A stretch of 32,508 nt of DNA from Cytophagales bacterium (GCA_029262955.1 JAJCYL010000650.1:1-32508), one strand, 5' to 3'. Counted from the stretch's first letter, positions 1 through 10,592 are shown. Notes: a model not told the origin generated them from the letters alone. Translations and numbers: made by a program.

Positions 1-1830
1 AAGTTGATGGAGAGAACGGAACCGGTAATGATTGAAGAATCATTGGTTCACGAATTGGATCACCCGGAAAAAGAGGTAAAAATATTTGCCTATAGGAAGT
101 TAAGGGAATTGGAATTATTTAGATCGTATGACAAGATCAAGGACATAGCTGGAAAGGAAAGTGATGAAGAAATTATTAAGGAAGCGGCTTTGTGCCTGAA
201 AAATTTCAAGAAGGCTCAGGAATTTGAACTAACCGTTGAGAAAGTCAGAAAGCATGTCAGGTCTACTGACTATAAGGACAGGGTGTTTATTGCCCACGTT
301 CTGAGAAAACTTGAAGATGAAAAGTACATCCCATTTATTGTGGAATTGTTACGAGATATTAATCCAAGTGTTAGGGGAGCGGCGATTATAACTGCGGGCA
401 CATTACATAGACCAGAATTGTGGCCAATTCTGGTAGAAAACTTATCAGTTAGCGCCTATAGTAATTCAGCAGATTCAGCCCTTATTGCGGCTGGTGAACC
501 TGCATTTCACACCATCGACACCGCTTTCTATAAGACGAATCAATACCTTGAGACAATGATAAGGGTTGTTCAGATATTGGGAAGAATTGGAGGTAGGCGA
601 GCAACTGATCTACTTTGGAAGAAAATTGAATTCCCGGATAGAAGAATCGTATCAAAGATTTTGTTATCTCTCAGTTATAATGGTTATCAGGCCAAAGATT
701 TTCAGGCTGCCAGAATTAAGATCGCTGTTGAGGAAAGGATAGGGGATGTGGCTTGGAATATTTTGGCTCTTCAGTTTATTCCGGAGGACCATGATTTAGA
801 TTTTAAACTGAAAGAAGCTATCCAACAAGAGAACAAGCAAAACTATGACAACATATTTATGTTGTTAGCAATGATCTATGATTCTCAAAGTATTCAATTG
901 ATTAGAGAAAACTTGAGAATTGCCACCGTGGATAGTATAGCATTTGCGGTTGAGGCCCTGGATATTATCCTTGAAGATGAGCTCAAGCCAAAAATATTCC
1001 CAATTATGGATGAAATGAAAGACGAAGAACGGCTTTCACGATTACTTAATTTCTATCCTCCGGAAGAATTCTCATCATATTCGGATTTGTTGGTCCAAAT
1101 CATCAATCGAGATTACAATCATATAAATCGGTGGACTAAAGCCTTGGCACTGTACAGGTTATCCTTCATTGAGGGAACGGAAGTCAGCAATGACTTGATT
1201 GCGAATTTATTTAACCCTGATCCAATGTTATTACAAACGGCAGCCTGGGTTATTTATACAATAAATAAGAATGAATACCACACGCAAACCAAGAGAATTA
1301 ATGTTATTGTCAAGAAGGATTTAGACAAGCAAATATTACCACCTGTCTTTAGAGATGAGGATGAGGAATATCACCAGAAGAAATATCTACTGGAAAGAGC
1401 ACTCATATTAAATGAACTTGATTTGTTCAAAGGTGTGTCAGGAGTCATTTTGGCTGATGTTGCAGAATGTATTGAAGAAATAATGCTTAAAGCAGATCAT
1501 ACCTTTATTGAGAAGGGAAATAACGGTAATGAGCCTATATATATTCTAATATCAGGAAAATTAAAAGTACATGATGGCGACAACGTATTACAGATTGTTG
1601 AGCCCACCACTATAGTTGGCGAAAAGCATATTGTAGCCTCCGATATTTTCGAATACTCCGTAACGACACTGGAGGAATCCATATTATTGGTGATTGCCAA
1701 AGACGATATGTACGACTTAATATCTAAAAATATTGAGTTGGTTGAAGCCTTCCTTGGTGTTATTGAAGATGAAAAAGAACGTATAGAAGTTGAAGAGGAA
1801 CTTTATGTAAATCAAAACTTCTTCAATTAA
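1..1830 (+). CDS. HEAT-repeat protein with C-terminal cyclic-nucleotide-binding-like domain (5' truncated by window edge; possibly the C-terminal part of a larger membrane/transporter protein)
   Basis: Frame is open to the window edge (aag ttg atg...). Helical repeats such as DRVFIAHVLRKLEDEKYIPFIVELLRDINPSVRGAAIITAGTL resemble HEAT repeats. C-terminal IYILISGKLKVHDGDNVLQIVEPTTIVGEKHIVASD resembles a cNMP-binding beta-roll. Confidence 0.7.
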   Translation, partial: KLMERTEPVMIEESLVHELDHPEKEVKIFAYRKLRELELFRSYDKIKDIAGKESDEEIIKEAALCLKNFKKAQEFELTVEKVRKHVRSTDYKDRVFIAHVLRKLEDEKYIPFIVELLRDINPSVRGAAIITAGTLHRPELWPILVENLSVSAYSNSADSALIAAGEPAFHTIDTAFYKTNQYLETMIRVVQILGRIGGRRATDLLWKKIEFPDRRIVSKILLSLSYNGYQAKDFQAARIKIAVEERIGDVAWNILALQFIPEDHDLDFKLKEAIQQENKQNYDNIFMLLAMIYDSQSIQLIRENLRIATVDSIAFAVEALDIILEDELKPKIFPIMDEMKDEERLSRLLNFYPPEEFSSYSDLLVQIINRDYNHINRWTKALALYRLSFIEGTEVSNDLIANLFNPDPMLLQTAAWVIYTINKNEYHTQTKRINVIVKKDLDKQILPPVFRDEDEEYHQKKYLLERALILNELDLFKGVSGVILADVAECIEEIMLKADHTFIEKGNNGNEPIYILISGKLKVHDGDNVLQIVEPTTIVGEKHIVASDIFEYSVTTLEESILLVIAKDDMYDLISKNIELVEAFLGVIEDEKERIEVEEELYVNQNFFN

Positions 1831-1831
1831 G

Positions 1832-3343
1832 TCACTTTGGTTGCTCTAAGAAAATAGCCATAAACGTTTGAATTCCATCTATTAGATTTCCTATTCGTAA
1901 ATTTTCGTTTGGGCTATGCTGGTTGTTGTCAGGGTTAACAAGAGGTACGATCACTGCAGGTATTTGGAGCTCGTTTATAAAACTTGCAATTGGAACTGTG
2001 CCACCCATTATTCTGATCTTAACAGGATCACTATTCCACCCTTTATTTATAGCTGATGAAAGCCACAGGCCGGTTGGTGAAGCCACGTCAGTTCTAAATG
2101 GTAATGTGGCTCCTCCTGTTTTGAAAGTTGCAATCAACGGGTATTCCAGTCTTTCTTCTTCCGTTGGTGCTCTATCCAGTAAATGATAACCCTTACCTGC
2201 AATATGCTCCTTAATTAAACTTTTTAATCGATCGGGATCACTCTCAGGAACAAGGCGGAGATCAATAGAGACAGTTGCCTCAGCAGGTACAATTGTTCGG
2301 GATTCCTTTCCTGTCCACGCAGCAGAGATGCCACGAACATTTAATGACGGGTACTGCAATGCTTCCTGGAGGTTTTGCCCCACTTTTTCGGGTTCGGCAA
2401 TGCCTATGGTAGAATGAATTTTTTGTGGATCATCTGGAACTTTGGCGAGTAGCTGCTTTATCTCCGGGTCAAGTTGAATGCCATCATAGTACCCGTGAAT
2501 CAAAACTTGACCTTCTTCATTTTTCATTGATGCCAGCAAATGAGACATTCTAAAAACGGGATTAGGTGCATAATTGCCGTAGTGTCCACTATGCTGATGA
2601 TTTCTTGGGCCATAGACAGTGAGACTGATCGAAGTGTTGCCTCTACATCCAAATATTAAGGTCGGTTGACCGGAGAGATGCATGGGGCCATCATTAATAA
2701 CCAGGTGATCTGCTCGTAATAAACTTTTGTATTTTTTTACAGCTGCGGTCAGATGCAGGCTGCCCTTTTCCTCTTCGCCATCTAATATGACTTTTATATT
2801 GACTTTAGGCTTTAGTTTGGCTTCTTTCATGGCATCAATTGCTTGCAGTAGCATTACAATTGGCCCTTTGTCATCACTGGATGAACGCCCGAAAATTCTC
2901 CAGTTTCTATCAATGTTTTTATTGAGGCTACTCCAATCGATGATATTCCATTGATTGCTGCTTTGCTCTTTTAGGACTGCGATGTATGGATCTTCTTGTT
3001 GCCATTTACTCCTGTCGATTGACTGTCCATCAAAATGCATATAGAATAGGATAGTGGGATAATTATCATTGGTTACAAATTCCGCATAGACTAATGGAGT
3101 GCGTTCGGTTTCCAGGACTTTAACCTCAAAACTCCTTTTAACGAAAGCTTTCTCCAGCCAATTGACATTTTTGAGAATGTCATCAGCATATAGTGCATCA
3201 TTTGGTATGGCCATGAATTCTCGGAGTTCACTTATGGCACTAATGCTTTTGTCACTACTGAGCGTTGACAATTTTTCGGCCCGCTTTTGGGCGTTTGATG
3301 AAAATGTCAATACAATGAGTAGAAGAGTACAGATAACTTTCAT
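1832..3343 (-). CDS. M20/M25/M40 family metallopeptidase (dipeptidase-like), secreted
   Basis: Signal peptide MKVICTLLLIVLTFSSNAQ; M20 motifs ILFYMHFDGQ, SSSDDKGPIVMLLQAIDAM, ILDGEEEKGS, and C-terminal NPDNNQHSPNENLRIGN. Confidence 0.9.
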   Translation of the reverse strand: MKVICTLLLIVLTFSSNAQKRAEKLSTLSSDKSISAISELREFMAIPNDALYADDILKNVNWLEKAFVKRSFEVKVLETERTPLVYAEFVTNDNYPTILFYMHFDGQSIDRSKWQQEDPYIAVLKEQSSNQWNIIDWSSLNKNIDRNWRIFGRSSSDDKGPIVMLLQAIDAMKEAKLKPKVNIKVILDGEEEKGSLHLTAAVKKYKSLLRADHLVINDGPMHLSGQPTLIFGCRGNTSISLTVYGPRNHQHSGHYGNYAPNPVFRMSHLLASMKNEEGQVLIHGYYDGIQLDPEIKQLLAKVPDDPQKIHSTIGIAEPEKVGQNLQEALQYPSLNVRGISAAWTGKESRTIVPAEATVSIDLRLVPESDPDRLKSLIKEHIAGKGYHLLDRAPTEEERLEYPLIATFKTGGATLPFRTDVASPTGLWLSSAINKGWNSDPVKIRIMGGTVPIASFINELQIPAVIVPLVNPDNNQHSPNENLRIGNLIDGIQTFMAIFLEQPK

Positions 3344-3382
3344 GATTGAGGCTTTAGGGTATTAATTTGCTTATCCATATTA

Positions 3383-4474
3383 TTGATTTACAAGTTGCGA
3401 ATTAAATTTAAAAATCACGTTTCAACATTAGAGGATTTGCTGGCCGGTAAATTCCAGCTATCTCATCATAGTCTCTATGAGTTAAAGGTCATAAGTTTAA
3501 TCGAGCATTGGGTTAAAGGTAAAGAGTCCTTTTTAATTTCTACATCAGGTTCAACCGGGAAACCCAAGCCAATTCAATTGCATCGAAATGATTTGATTGA
3601 TAGTGCTGAAAGGACGATTGATTTTTTCCGGTTGGACGAGAATGACACTGGTTTGATCTGCCTGGATATTAACCAGATTGCAGGAATGATGATGTTAATA
3701 AGGGCTTTAGTGGCAGAAATGGATGTTATTATCCAGGAACCCAATTCAAATCCTTTCAGCCAAATTGAGAATGAATATTACCCGACTTTTACGGCCTTAG
3801 TACCTATGCAGCTTGATGAATGTTTGGCAGAATATGAAAAGGCACCTGAGAAATTCCGGAACCTTCGAGCTGTAATTGTTGGAGGGGCTCCAGTAAGCCA
3901 TGGGCTTGCACTAAATTGTCAAAAATGTTCATTTCCCATTTATCAAACATTCGGAATGACCGAAACAATATCTCACATTGCTGTTAAGTTAATCAACGGT
4001 GTGAACCCCACAGATATTTACCATTTGCTTCCAGGATGGAATATTAAAACAGATAATGATAGCCGGTTAATGGTTAATAGTTCTACAAATTCTAAATGGA
4101 TTCATACTAATGACATTGTAAAACTTGTAAACGATAGGTCGTTTCAATGGCTTGGGCGATCTGACAATGTGATTAACTCGGGAGGAGTAAAGATTCATCC
4201 AGAAGTTTTAGAATCTGAAATCCAAAAAACGCTTCATGAAAACAGCATAGACCGAAGATTCTTTGTTGCTGGTATGTCAGATGATAAGTTAGGTGAACGA
4301 ATGATCCTGGTACTTGAGGGACCAGAAATTGAACAGAAAATGCTAAATATTTTTAAGAAGTCTTTACCCAGGTATACTGCACCGAAGGAAATACTTTGGT
4401 GTGACCAATTCCTGGAAACCGATTCCGGAAAAATCAGGAGACAGGCAACCTTAGACCGTCATCTTAACAGATAG
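3383..4474 (+). CDS. menE: AMP-binding enzyme, o-succinylbenzoate-CoA ligase (MenE)-like
   Basis: P-loop-like FLISTSGSTGKPKPIQL, YQTFGMTETISHIAVK, WLGRSDNVINSGGVKIHPEVLE, C-terminal lysine motif ETDSGKIRRQ. Short (363 aa) as in Bacteroidota MenE. Start appears to be TTG. Confidence 0.75.
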   Translation: MIYKLRIKFKNHVSTLEDLLAGKFQLSHHSLYELKVISLIEHWVKGKESFLISTSGSTGKPKPIQLHRNDLIDSAERTIDFFRLDENDTGLICLDINQIAGMMMLIRALVAEMDVIIQEPNSNPFSQIENEYYPTFTALVPMQLDECLAEYEKAPEKFRNLRAVIVGGAPVSHGLALNCQKCSFPIYQTFGMTETISHIAVKLINGVNPTDIYHLLPGWNIKTDNDSRLMVNSSTNSKWIHTNDIVKLVNDRSFQWLGRSDNVINSGGVKIHPEVLESEIQKTLHENSIDRRFFVAGMSDDKLGERMILVLEGPEIEQKMLNIFKKSLPRYTAPKEILWCDQFLETDSGKIRRQATLDRHLNR

Positions 4475-7400
4475 AGTTTGCCAAAACCATTTTTAAACGC
4501 TTTGTCCGCCGATGTTGATCTCTTTTCCATCCGTTCACCGTTACTGCGTAGTATTACTCGATAGAGGTAGACACCGTTAGCAAGTTGATCTCCGAATTCA
4601 TCCCTTCCATCCCAGGCAAAATCAGTTAAATTGTTACCGATATGAAGTGCTCCAAGTTCGTCTTGAGTTATTTCTCTCACAATTTTACCACTTACAGTCA
4701 TTATTTGGATTTTGATCTGATCAGGAATTTCACTTCCGGTCAATGTAAACACGAATCTGGTACTGGTCGAAAAGGGATTTGGGTAGGGATAGAAATGTGT
4801 AATTGTTGATTCATTAATCACCTCAAAATTTATTTCATAAGCCTCAACTCCCGAGATGTTGCCGGTGAAATCAGACCCCTGTACTCTCAATCCATATATA
4901 CCATCCTGCAAACCCTTTGGATTATACTCTATTTGAAAATCAGTGCTTTCGGATGCAGATGTAAGGATTATATCAGGGTTTGAGAAATTAACTCTTTGAA
5001 AATCGCAATCGGATCCGCAGGGTTGCTTGATTGATATTTCTACACCTGTGGTGTCTTGCTTAAACAGATAAGTGTTCTCGTCTAATAGCTTCACCAATAT
5101 TCTTGGATTTGGTGAGACAATGTCCCCATCCAAGATATAGATACCATCAAAAGTAACGTCGAGGATAGGATTAGTTTTATCTGGATTGACCTGTAAAAAG
5201 TTATTTATATCTATTATGTTATTGTTAATGGTGACTTCAGGTAGCTCATTGGGGTTTACAAATACATTCAAATCATTCAAACCAGACTTCCCTAAGGTCT
5301 GGAGGTCAAAAGTAAAGACGGAAGAATCATTCGATATTATTGGTGGCAGTTTATTGGACACCAATGAATTCTCCCTCAGCGTCATATTAAATGAGGATAG
5401 ATTTACGGGTATTGAGTCTGTGAAGTCAAGTTTTGAAATATTCTTAAAGAAATAATTGGTGAGAAGTGGTGCCCCCTCATCTCTTTCAACTGTGTTATTT
5501 CTATTAAGCAATGGGTCATTTGTCAAAAGAATCCCTTCTGGTACCCCCTCAAAAGTTAATTGCCATTTCTTGAGTTGAGAAGGAGTTGAGTTGGTGACGT
5601 TTTCCGTTCTGAAGAACAGCCTGATGAAGGGGTAGTCAGCGGCACTTATGCTTGAAACATCTTGATTGTCATTAAATAGATTAGACATTAATACACTCTC
5701 ATTCCCACTTCTGTCAACACCAATTATATCATAAGAGAATGTATCAGTAGGCGGGACCGAAAAAGAGGCTTGTCTGAAGAATTCTTTCCACTGAGAGGCC
5801 GGGCCAATGCGAGATGTGGTTAATGATGCCGATGTGAAATTGCCCTTGAGCACTTCAATTAAACTAATAGATTCACTGGCCGAACCTGTGATTTCAAATG
5901 GTGCAGTTGCTGAGCCTTTCTTACCAAGTATAATAACCGGTTGACCGGTGGTCAAGCTGCTCAAGAATGCCGTAGATACTCCAATGGTGTTTAATTGAGT
6001 AAGGACCTCAGCGGGCCAATTTTCATATTGTAGCTCACCTATTGAGAATAACAATATGAAATCTCCGTCATTTACATTATCTATATAATCATTAAGTAAC
6101 ATGCTTGGACCACTGATTTCAGATTCAGTGAAATTGTTAATTATGAAAGGTGTACGACCGCATTTTTGAGGGTCAAAGCCAGAAGTATTTATACCGAAAA
6201 TGAGATAGGCGAATAGGGAGGCCTTGTCAAAGGCAATGGCATTGATTGCATTAGATCGGCAAATAAAATTATTACTGCTTTGTTGTAAGAATTCCTGACT
6301 GTCTAAGTTAACGGATAGACTATCATAAAGAACGGGTGAGCCTGGAAAACGGGCTGTTCCATGAGTCTTAATTTGTGAGGGTAATTGAGTCTGAACGAAA
6401 TCCCATTGGTTGGAGACCTCATTCTTCACCAGTCCGGTTGAGGTCAGAAGATCAAATTGATCAAACTTTGATTGCGCCCATCCATCCGGTGAATCAGGAA
6501 TAAACGAGAAAGAACTCTCCGTAAAAACATCTTCCTCACCGGCCTTGATTTCCGAAAACTTCGTACGCCAGTAATAAACGATAGTGTCGTTTGAAATTAC
6601 CGGTAAGTCAATTGTCCAGTCGGCCAATACTTTAAATTCGTTTGTCCTGGTTGTAAGAATTGGGCTATTGAAAGCTCTTGTAGTATCAAGTTCCAAAATA
6701 AATCCTCTCCTTTCTGAGAGCAGGTCCGATGATTGACTTATGAATCGAACCGAACTTTCTGACTCAATGCCAAAATTCTTTGGAAAAATATTAACTGTTG
6801 TACCTGAACTAATGAAGAAATCTGTAGATGCTATATTGTTGACTTCACTCAGTTCAGCAATTAAGTCCGTTTCATCGATGATTACCTCAAATCGATTGTT
6901 TCCAAAACCATTCTGATTGGTCAGTGATCTTACGGTTAGATTTACCGTATCCTGAAATTTTATTGGATTAAATTGCTCAGGACCAAACGTTTGAATGGTG
7001 CCATCGGTAAGGAATCTGTTGACCGTGACATCAACTGGAATTTTTGATGTCAGGCCAAAGTTTCTAATTATGACATTTACTGAAAATGAGTCAGTTAGTG
7101 CGGTAACAGGTTGTCCATCAAAAGAGGTGATTGAAATGTCATTCTCTGTCAAGGCGTAATCTGGTTCACTGGCGCCAAACAAGGTTGTTGCCGGATCGCC
7201 TTGAAGAATAAACTGCTGAACCTGTGCTCGCTGAATTGGACCATTAGAAAACTGTTGAATGTAACGATTACCAACCTCTCTTTTAATTTTTCCTATTGAT
7301 TGAGAAATAAATAGCGAATCGCCATAGGCTACTTCATACATGAGATCAGTGTATCTTCTTAATTGAGTACTAAGTCCATTGTCACTATGGGCCATATAAG

Positions 7401-9498
7401 TAATTGAGCCTTTGTTTGGAGTTAATATCCAATCTTCTCCTAGTGAAAAGAAGGATCCAAAGACATCTCCAGCGTTACAACCATTGACTATTATAGAATT
7501 GTACAAGCCTTGGTTGTTGTACCCGAAACTGGGGTTAGATACTCTGCCTATGTCAATATCAGACCCATTAGGACCAGAATGCCCAAAGAAGGTGATTAAC
7601 CCGACGCCATTATTCACAGCTTTCGATACATTGAATAACTCGATCGGGTTACTGGATTGCTTAGAGACTGTGGATACTTGGCCGCCTAAAAAATCATCTT
7701 CAGCAATCCCCTTGAAACCATCAACGCTTGATTTGAAGGAAACCAATTCTATTGGCGTGGTTCCACCACTTAAGTGGATTAGCCGTTTTCTCCACAAGTC
7801 ATCAAAGGGGGTTCGTTCATACTCTATGAGCTTATCCAAATAACCCTGTACTTCATCTGGTGTTTTTGCCGTAATCCTTCCTATTGGTAAGGGAGCGGTC
7901 ACATCGGTGCCATTCAGTCCGGCCAAAAGTGTTATATCTGAACCCGGAAAACCCATAGTAGGCACAAGGTGAGACAATCCATTTGCTTCCAGCGCTAATT
8001 TGGTTTGTCGGTCAGGATTGTTCGGTATGTCTAATGCTTCACCAATTATATATACATATTCAGGGCTACCATTTAGTAAAAGATAATTAACAAATCTCCT
8101 TATGGCCAAAGGTGAGGGCTCGCCATAGTTAAATTGATCGTAAAGGTTGACGATGTCTGTTACCAGTACTTTAAATGCTCCTCCTTCAGGGCTTTCACGG
8201 TAAATCTTATGTTCATTGACTGGGTCTGGTCCTCCAGAACTTGTGGGGAGCATTAAATCGGAGTGTGAAATGATGATATAGTTGCTTGCTGTCGGATCAA
8301 TGTTCGTGAAATTGACAGGTTGAATTGAGAATGATGAAAGAGGGGAATTATAAGCAATTAAGGTCGTTCCTGAACTTGTCGAGGGGATAACGGCATCAAA
8401 CTGATTAGCCGTCTGGTTAATGCCAATTCGCAATAAATTAGCTGGATCACTAATGTCATAAAGTCGAACATTTCCAGGGGACCCGCTTACGTCAATAAAG
8501 GATTTGTTCGACGGGTTTGACTGCAAATTGAACTGCTTACTGTTTTGGCTACCCATGTCCATAATTTGTGGAAAGTCGAGGTCAATGAAGGAAACAGCAA
8601 TCCTATCTGCATCAGAACCAAACCCCAGGACATCCACTTTAACTATCAGGTCTCCTCCGGGGTCTATATCCGTCCATTCAACTTCCGATGCGAATAGGGA
8701 ATTATCGTGTGCATTGAACTGAACATTTCCCAATAAACGCAGAGAGCCGGAGTTTGGTCCAACCATAATGTCAATATTGTGACCGAGGTTATTCCTACCG
8801 GCTAATAATACGCTGATATTTGGTTTTGGTCCTGTCGTGAAAGTTCCTGTATTGGTGAGTGTAAAGGTTGCACTATTGCCCTTACTAACGTCAGAGCCTG
8901 TCCAGCCCTCCCCAATGTCAAATTCGCTCAATAATACATTGCCACCCGAGTAAGTGGTTCCCGGGCTGTAATTATTTGTATTAAGAACAAGGTTTTCTTC
9001 CAGATGAAAGTCATCAGGAGGAATGGCAGTAACATTATTCTCAAAAAATGTACCAGCTCTTTTTCCGTTTTGAGGAGATAATTTCCAGGTAAAAAAATAG
9101 GCGGCACTGTCAGAGAATAAACTGTGTAGTGTGTGAGGTTGGGCAGCAGGGCTAATATATAATTCTGTGTCGTTGAGTCCGTCATTCCGTTGACCATAAA
9201 ACTCAATAAAGTCACTTGGGTCGAAACTTCCATCCTGTTGCCCTTCAATAACAATGGCCTGTTCAATTCCACGGTGAAATAACTGAATTCTTCGGGGGTC
9301 TATCGACGTGATTGGGATGCCAGCATTAGTCAGGTCACTCTGACTGAGACGGTAAATGCCGTCGTTTATTAACCTGATTCGGTAATATGTTTGGTTGAAA
9401 TCAATCCATTCATGTCCGAATGGTTGACCAATCGACACAAGTAGCGTTAGGCACTGTAATATGGTCTGGATTAGTATAAACTTGTATCTATATGTCAT
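4459..9498 (-). CDS. porU: C25 (gingipain-fold) family cysteine peptidase, type IX secretion system sortase PorU-like, with C-terminal T9SS sorting/FlgD-like domain
   Basis: Catalytic His motif GLITFFGHSGPNGSD and Cys motif IIVNGCNAGDVFGSF. CARDB-like segment after the catalytic domain. C-terminal YPYPNPFSTSTRFVFTL...FAWDGRDEFGDQLANGVYLYRVIL. Immediately downstream of a PorV-like gene on the same strand. Confidence 0.8.
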   Translation of the reverse strand: MTYRYKFILIQTILQCLTLLVSIGQPFGHEWIDFNQTYYRIRLINDGIYRLSQSDLTNAGIPITSIDPRRIQLFHRGIEQAIVIEGQQDGSFDPSDFIEFYGQRNDGLNDTELYISPAAQPHTLHSLFSDSAAYFFTWKLSPQNGKRAGTFFENNVTAIPPDDFHLEENLVLNTNNYSPGTTYSGGNVLLSEFDIGEGWTGSDVSKGNSATFTLTNTGTFTTGPKPNISVLLAGRNNLGHNIDIMVGPNSGSLRLLGNVQFNAHDNSLFASEVEWTDIDPGGDLIVKVDVLGFGSDADRIAVSFIDLDFPQIMDMGSQNSKQFNLQSNPSNKSFIDVSGSPGNVRLYDISDPANLLRIGINQTANQFDAVIPSTSSGTTLIAYNSPLSSFSIQPVNFTNIDPTASNYIIISHSDLMLPTSSGGPDPVNEHKIYRESPEGGAFKVLVTDIVNLYDQFNYGEPSPLAIRRFVNYLLLNGSPEYVYIIGEALDIPNNPDRQTKLALEANGLSHLVPTMGFPGSDITLLAGLNGTDVTAPLPIGRITAKTPDEVQGYLDKLIEYERTPFDDLWRKRLIHLSGGTTPIELVSFKSSVDGFKGIAEDDFLGGQVSTVSKQSSNPIELFNVSKAVNNGVGLITFFGHSGPNGSDIDIGRVSNPSFGYNNQGLYNSIIVNGCNAGDVFGSFFSLGEDWILTPNKGSITYMAHSDNGLSTQLRRYTDLMYEVAYGDSLFISQSIGKIKREVGNRYIQQFSNGPIQRAQVQQFILQGDPATTLFGASEPDYALTENDISITSFDGQPVTALTDSFSVNVIIRNFGLTSKIPVDVTVNRFLTDGTIQTFGPEQFNPIKFQDTVNLTVRSLTNQNGFGNNRFEVIIDETDLIAELSEVNNIASTDFFISSGTTVNIFPKNFGIESESSVRFISQSSDLLSERRGFILELDTTRAFNSPILTTRTNEFKVLADWTIDLPVISNDTIVYYWRTKFSEIKAGEEDVFTESSFSFIPDSPDGWAQSKFDQFDLLTSTGLVKNEVSNQWDFVQTQLPSQIKTHGTARFPGSPVLYDSLSVNLDSQEFLQQSSNNFICRSNAINAIAFDKASLFAYLIFGINTSGFDPQKCGRTPFIINNFTESEISGPSMLLNDYIDNVNDGDFILLFSIGELQYENWPAEVLTQLNTIGVSTAFLSSLTTGQPVIILGKKGSATAPFEITGSASESISLIEVLKGNFTSASLTTSRIGPASQWKEFFRQASFSVPPTDTFSYDIIGVDRSGNESVLMSNLFNDNQDVSSISAADYPFIRLFFRTENVTNSTPSQLKKWQLTFEGVPEGILLTNDPLLNRNNTVERDEGAPLLTNYFFKNISKLDFTDSIPVNLSSFNMTLRENSLVSNKLPPIISNDSSVFTFDLQTLGKSGLNDLNVFVNPNELPEVTINNNIIDINNFLQVNPDKTNPILDVTFDGIYILDGDIVSPNPRILVKLLDENTYLFKQDTTGVEISIKQPCGSDCDFQRVNFSNPDIILTSASESTDFQIEYNPKGLQDGIYGLRVQGSDFTGNISGVEAYEINFEVINESTITHFYPYPNPFSTSTRFVFTLTGSEIPDQIKIQIMTVSGKIVREITQDELGALHIGNNLTDFAWDGRDEFGDQLANGVYLYRVILRSNGERMEKRSTSADKAFKNGFGKLYLLR

Positions 9499-9506
9499 TC
9501 CCGTGT

Positions 9507-10592
9507 CTACCTCTTCTTGTCTTCAAATGACGCCTTGATGGAAAATATGTGAGAATAAGGCGATTCCGCTTTATCCCCGATATCAGCCAAAGCATAATCA
9601 ATTTCTATATTGTTCAGTTTAATACCGACACCAAAGTTTGGCTGGTAGGTCCATGATTTTGAACTGTCAAAATCTTTAACTTGCTGAAGCTGACCGATTC
9701 CAAACCTCATGTAAATAAGTTGCTTATAGTCAAATTCTAAACCCAGGTGTGGGTCAAGTGATGCAAAATCTGACCTAATTGGCACATTTCTCTTTCCATC
9801 GAAAGTTATGTCAACATCAAGTGCGGTTAAAAGCCCAAATTTGTTGAATCTAAATAATCTTGAAGCCCCAATTATTGCTCTTGGGAGAGTAATTTCAACA
9901 GAATTTTGAGGTATTTCATTGCCTGTTTGAGTAAAAATATCAGCAACTAATTCAGTATTGTGAGCCCAGGCATTGAATGTACCGGTTATATCTCTAAGCA
10001 TTAACCCAAAGTTCCATTTTTTAACGCTTAATTGCGCCCCAACATCAAGGCCAAATCCCCAGGCATTTGCAAAATTGCCGACGTTTCGATTGATAATCTT
10101 AAAATTGCCGCCCAACCTCAAACCTTTAATTGCTTTAGGTCTATGCGCATAGGAAAATAGAAAAGCATAATCAGCAGCAGAAAAGAATCGTATGTTGTCG
10201 TAATTCAACCGACCATTTGCGTCATATAAAAACCTCGTGTCCGGTATGTCATCGATGGCAAACCGTATTACAGAAATGGCAATGTGATTAAATGAGTCAA
10301 TTGGGGTAGCAAAACTGGCATAATCGAATTTGGCGATCCCCGCGAAATATTCGGCATGCATCAGTGACCCTTGATATTTACTCTTAATATTTAAGAGCCC
10401 GGCCGGGTTCCAGTAACCGGAAGTGACATCATTAACGTTGGCCACTTGTGCATTAGACATCCCTAAAGCCCTGGCATTTACACCAATAGCAAGAAATTCA
10501 TTGCTAAATTTTGGCGTATTATCCTGAGCAAGGCTGCCTGCAAGGGATCCAAAGAATAAAATGAATAAAGTAAGAAACTTAAGAGAGTTCAA
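9507..10592 (-). CDS. porV: PorV/PorQ-family outer-membrane beta-barrel protein (T9SS)
   Basis: Signal peptide then SNEFLAIGVNARALGMSNAQVANVNDVTSGYWNPAGLL (typical PorV/PorQ N-terminus). Gap of 8 bp to the PorU-like gene. Apparent TTG start. Confidence 0.8.
   Translation of the reverse strand: MNSLKFLTLFILFFGSLAGSLAQDNTPKFSNEFLAIGVNARALGMSNAQVANVNDVTSGYWNPAGLLNIKSKYQGSLMHAEYFAGIAKFDYASFATPIDSFNHIAISVIRFAIDDIPDTRFLYDANGRLNYDNIRFFSAADYAFLFSYAHRPKAIKGLRLGGNFKIINRNVGNFANAWGFGLDVGAQLSVKKWNFGLMLRDITGTFNAWAHNTELVADIFTQTGNEIPQNSVEITLPRAIIGASRLFRFNKFGLLTALDVDITFDGKRNVPIRSDFASLDPHLGLEFDYKQLIYMRFGIGQLQQVKDFDSSKSWTYQPNFGVGIKLNNIEIDYALADIGDKAESPYSHIFSIKASFEDKKR

Noticed and set aside
7412-7843. 143-aa plus-strand ORF
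   Set aside because: Antisense shadow over the PorU-like catalytic domain; no recognisable motif.
8928-9272. 114-aa ORF in an alternate minus frame
   Set aside because: Overlaps the PorU-like N-terminal region in another frame with no start context or family motif.
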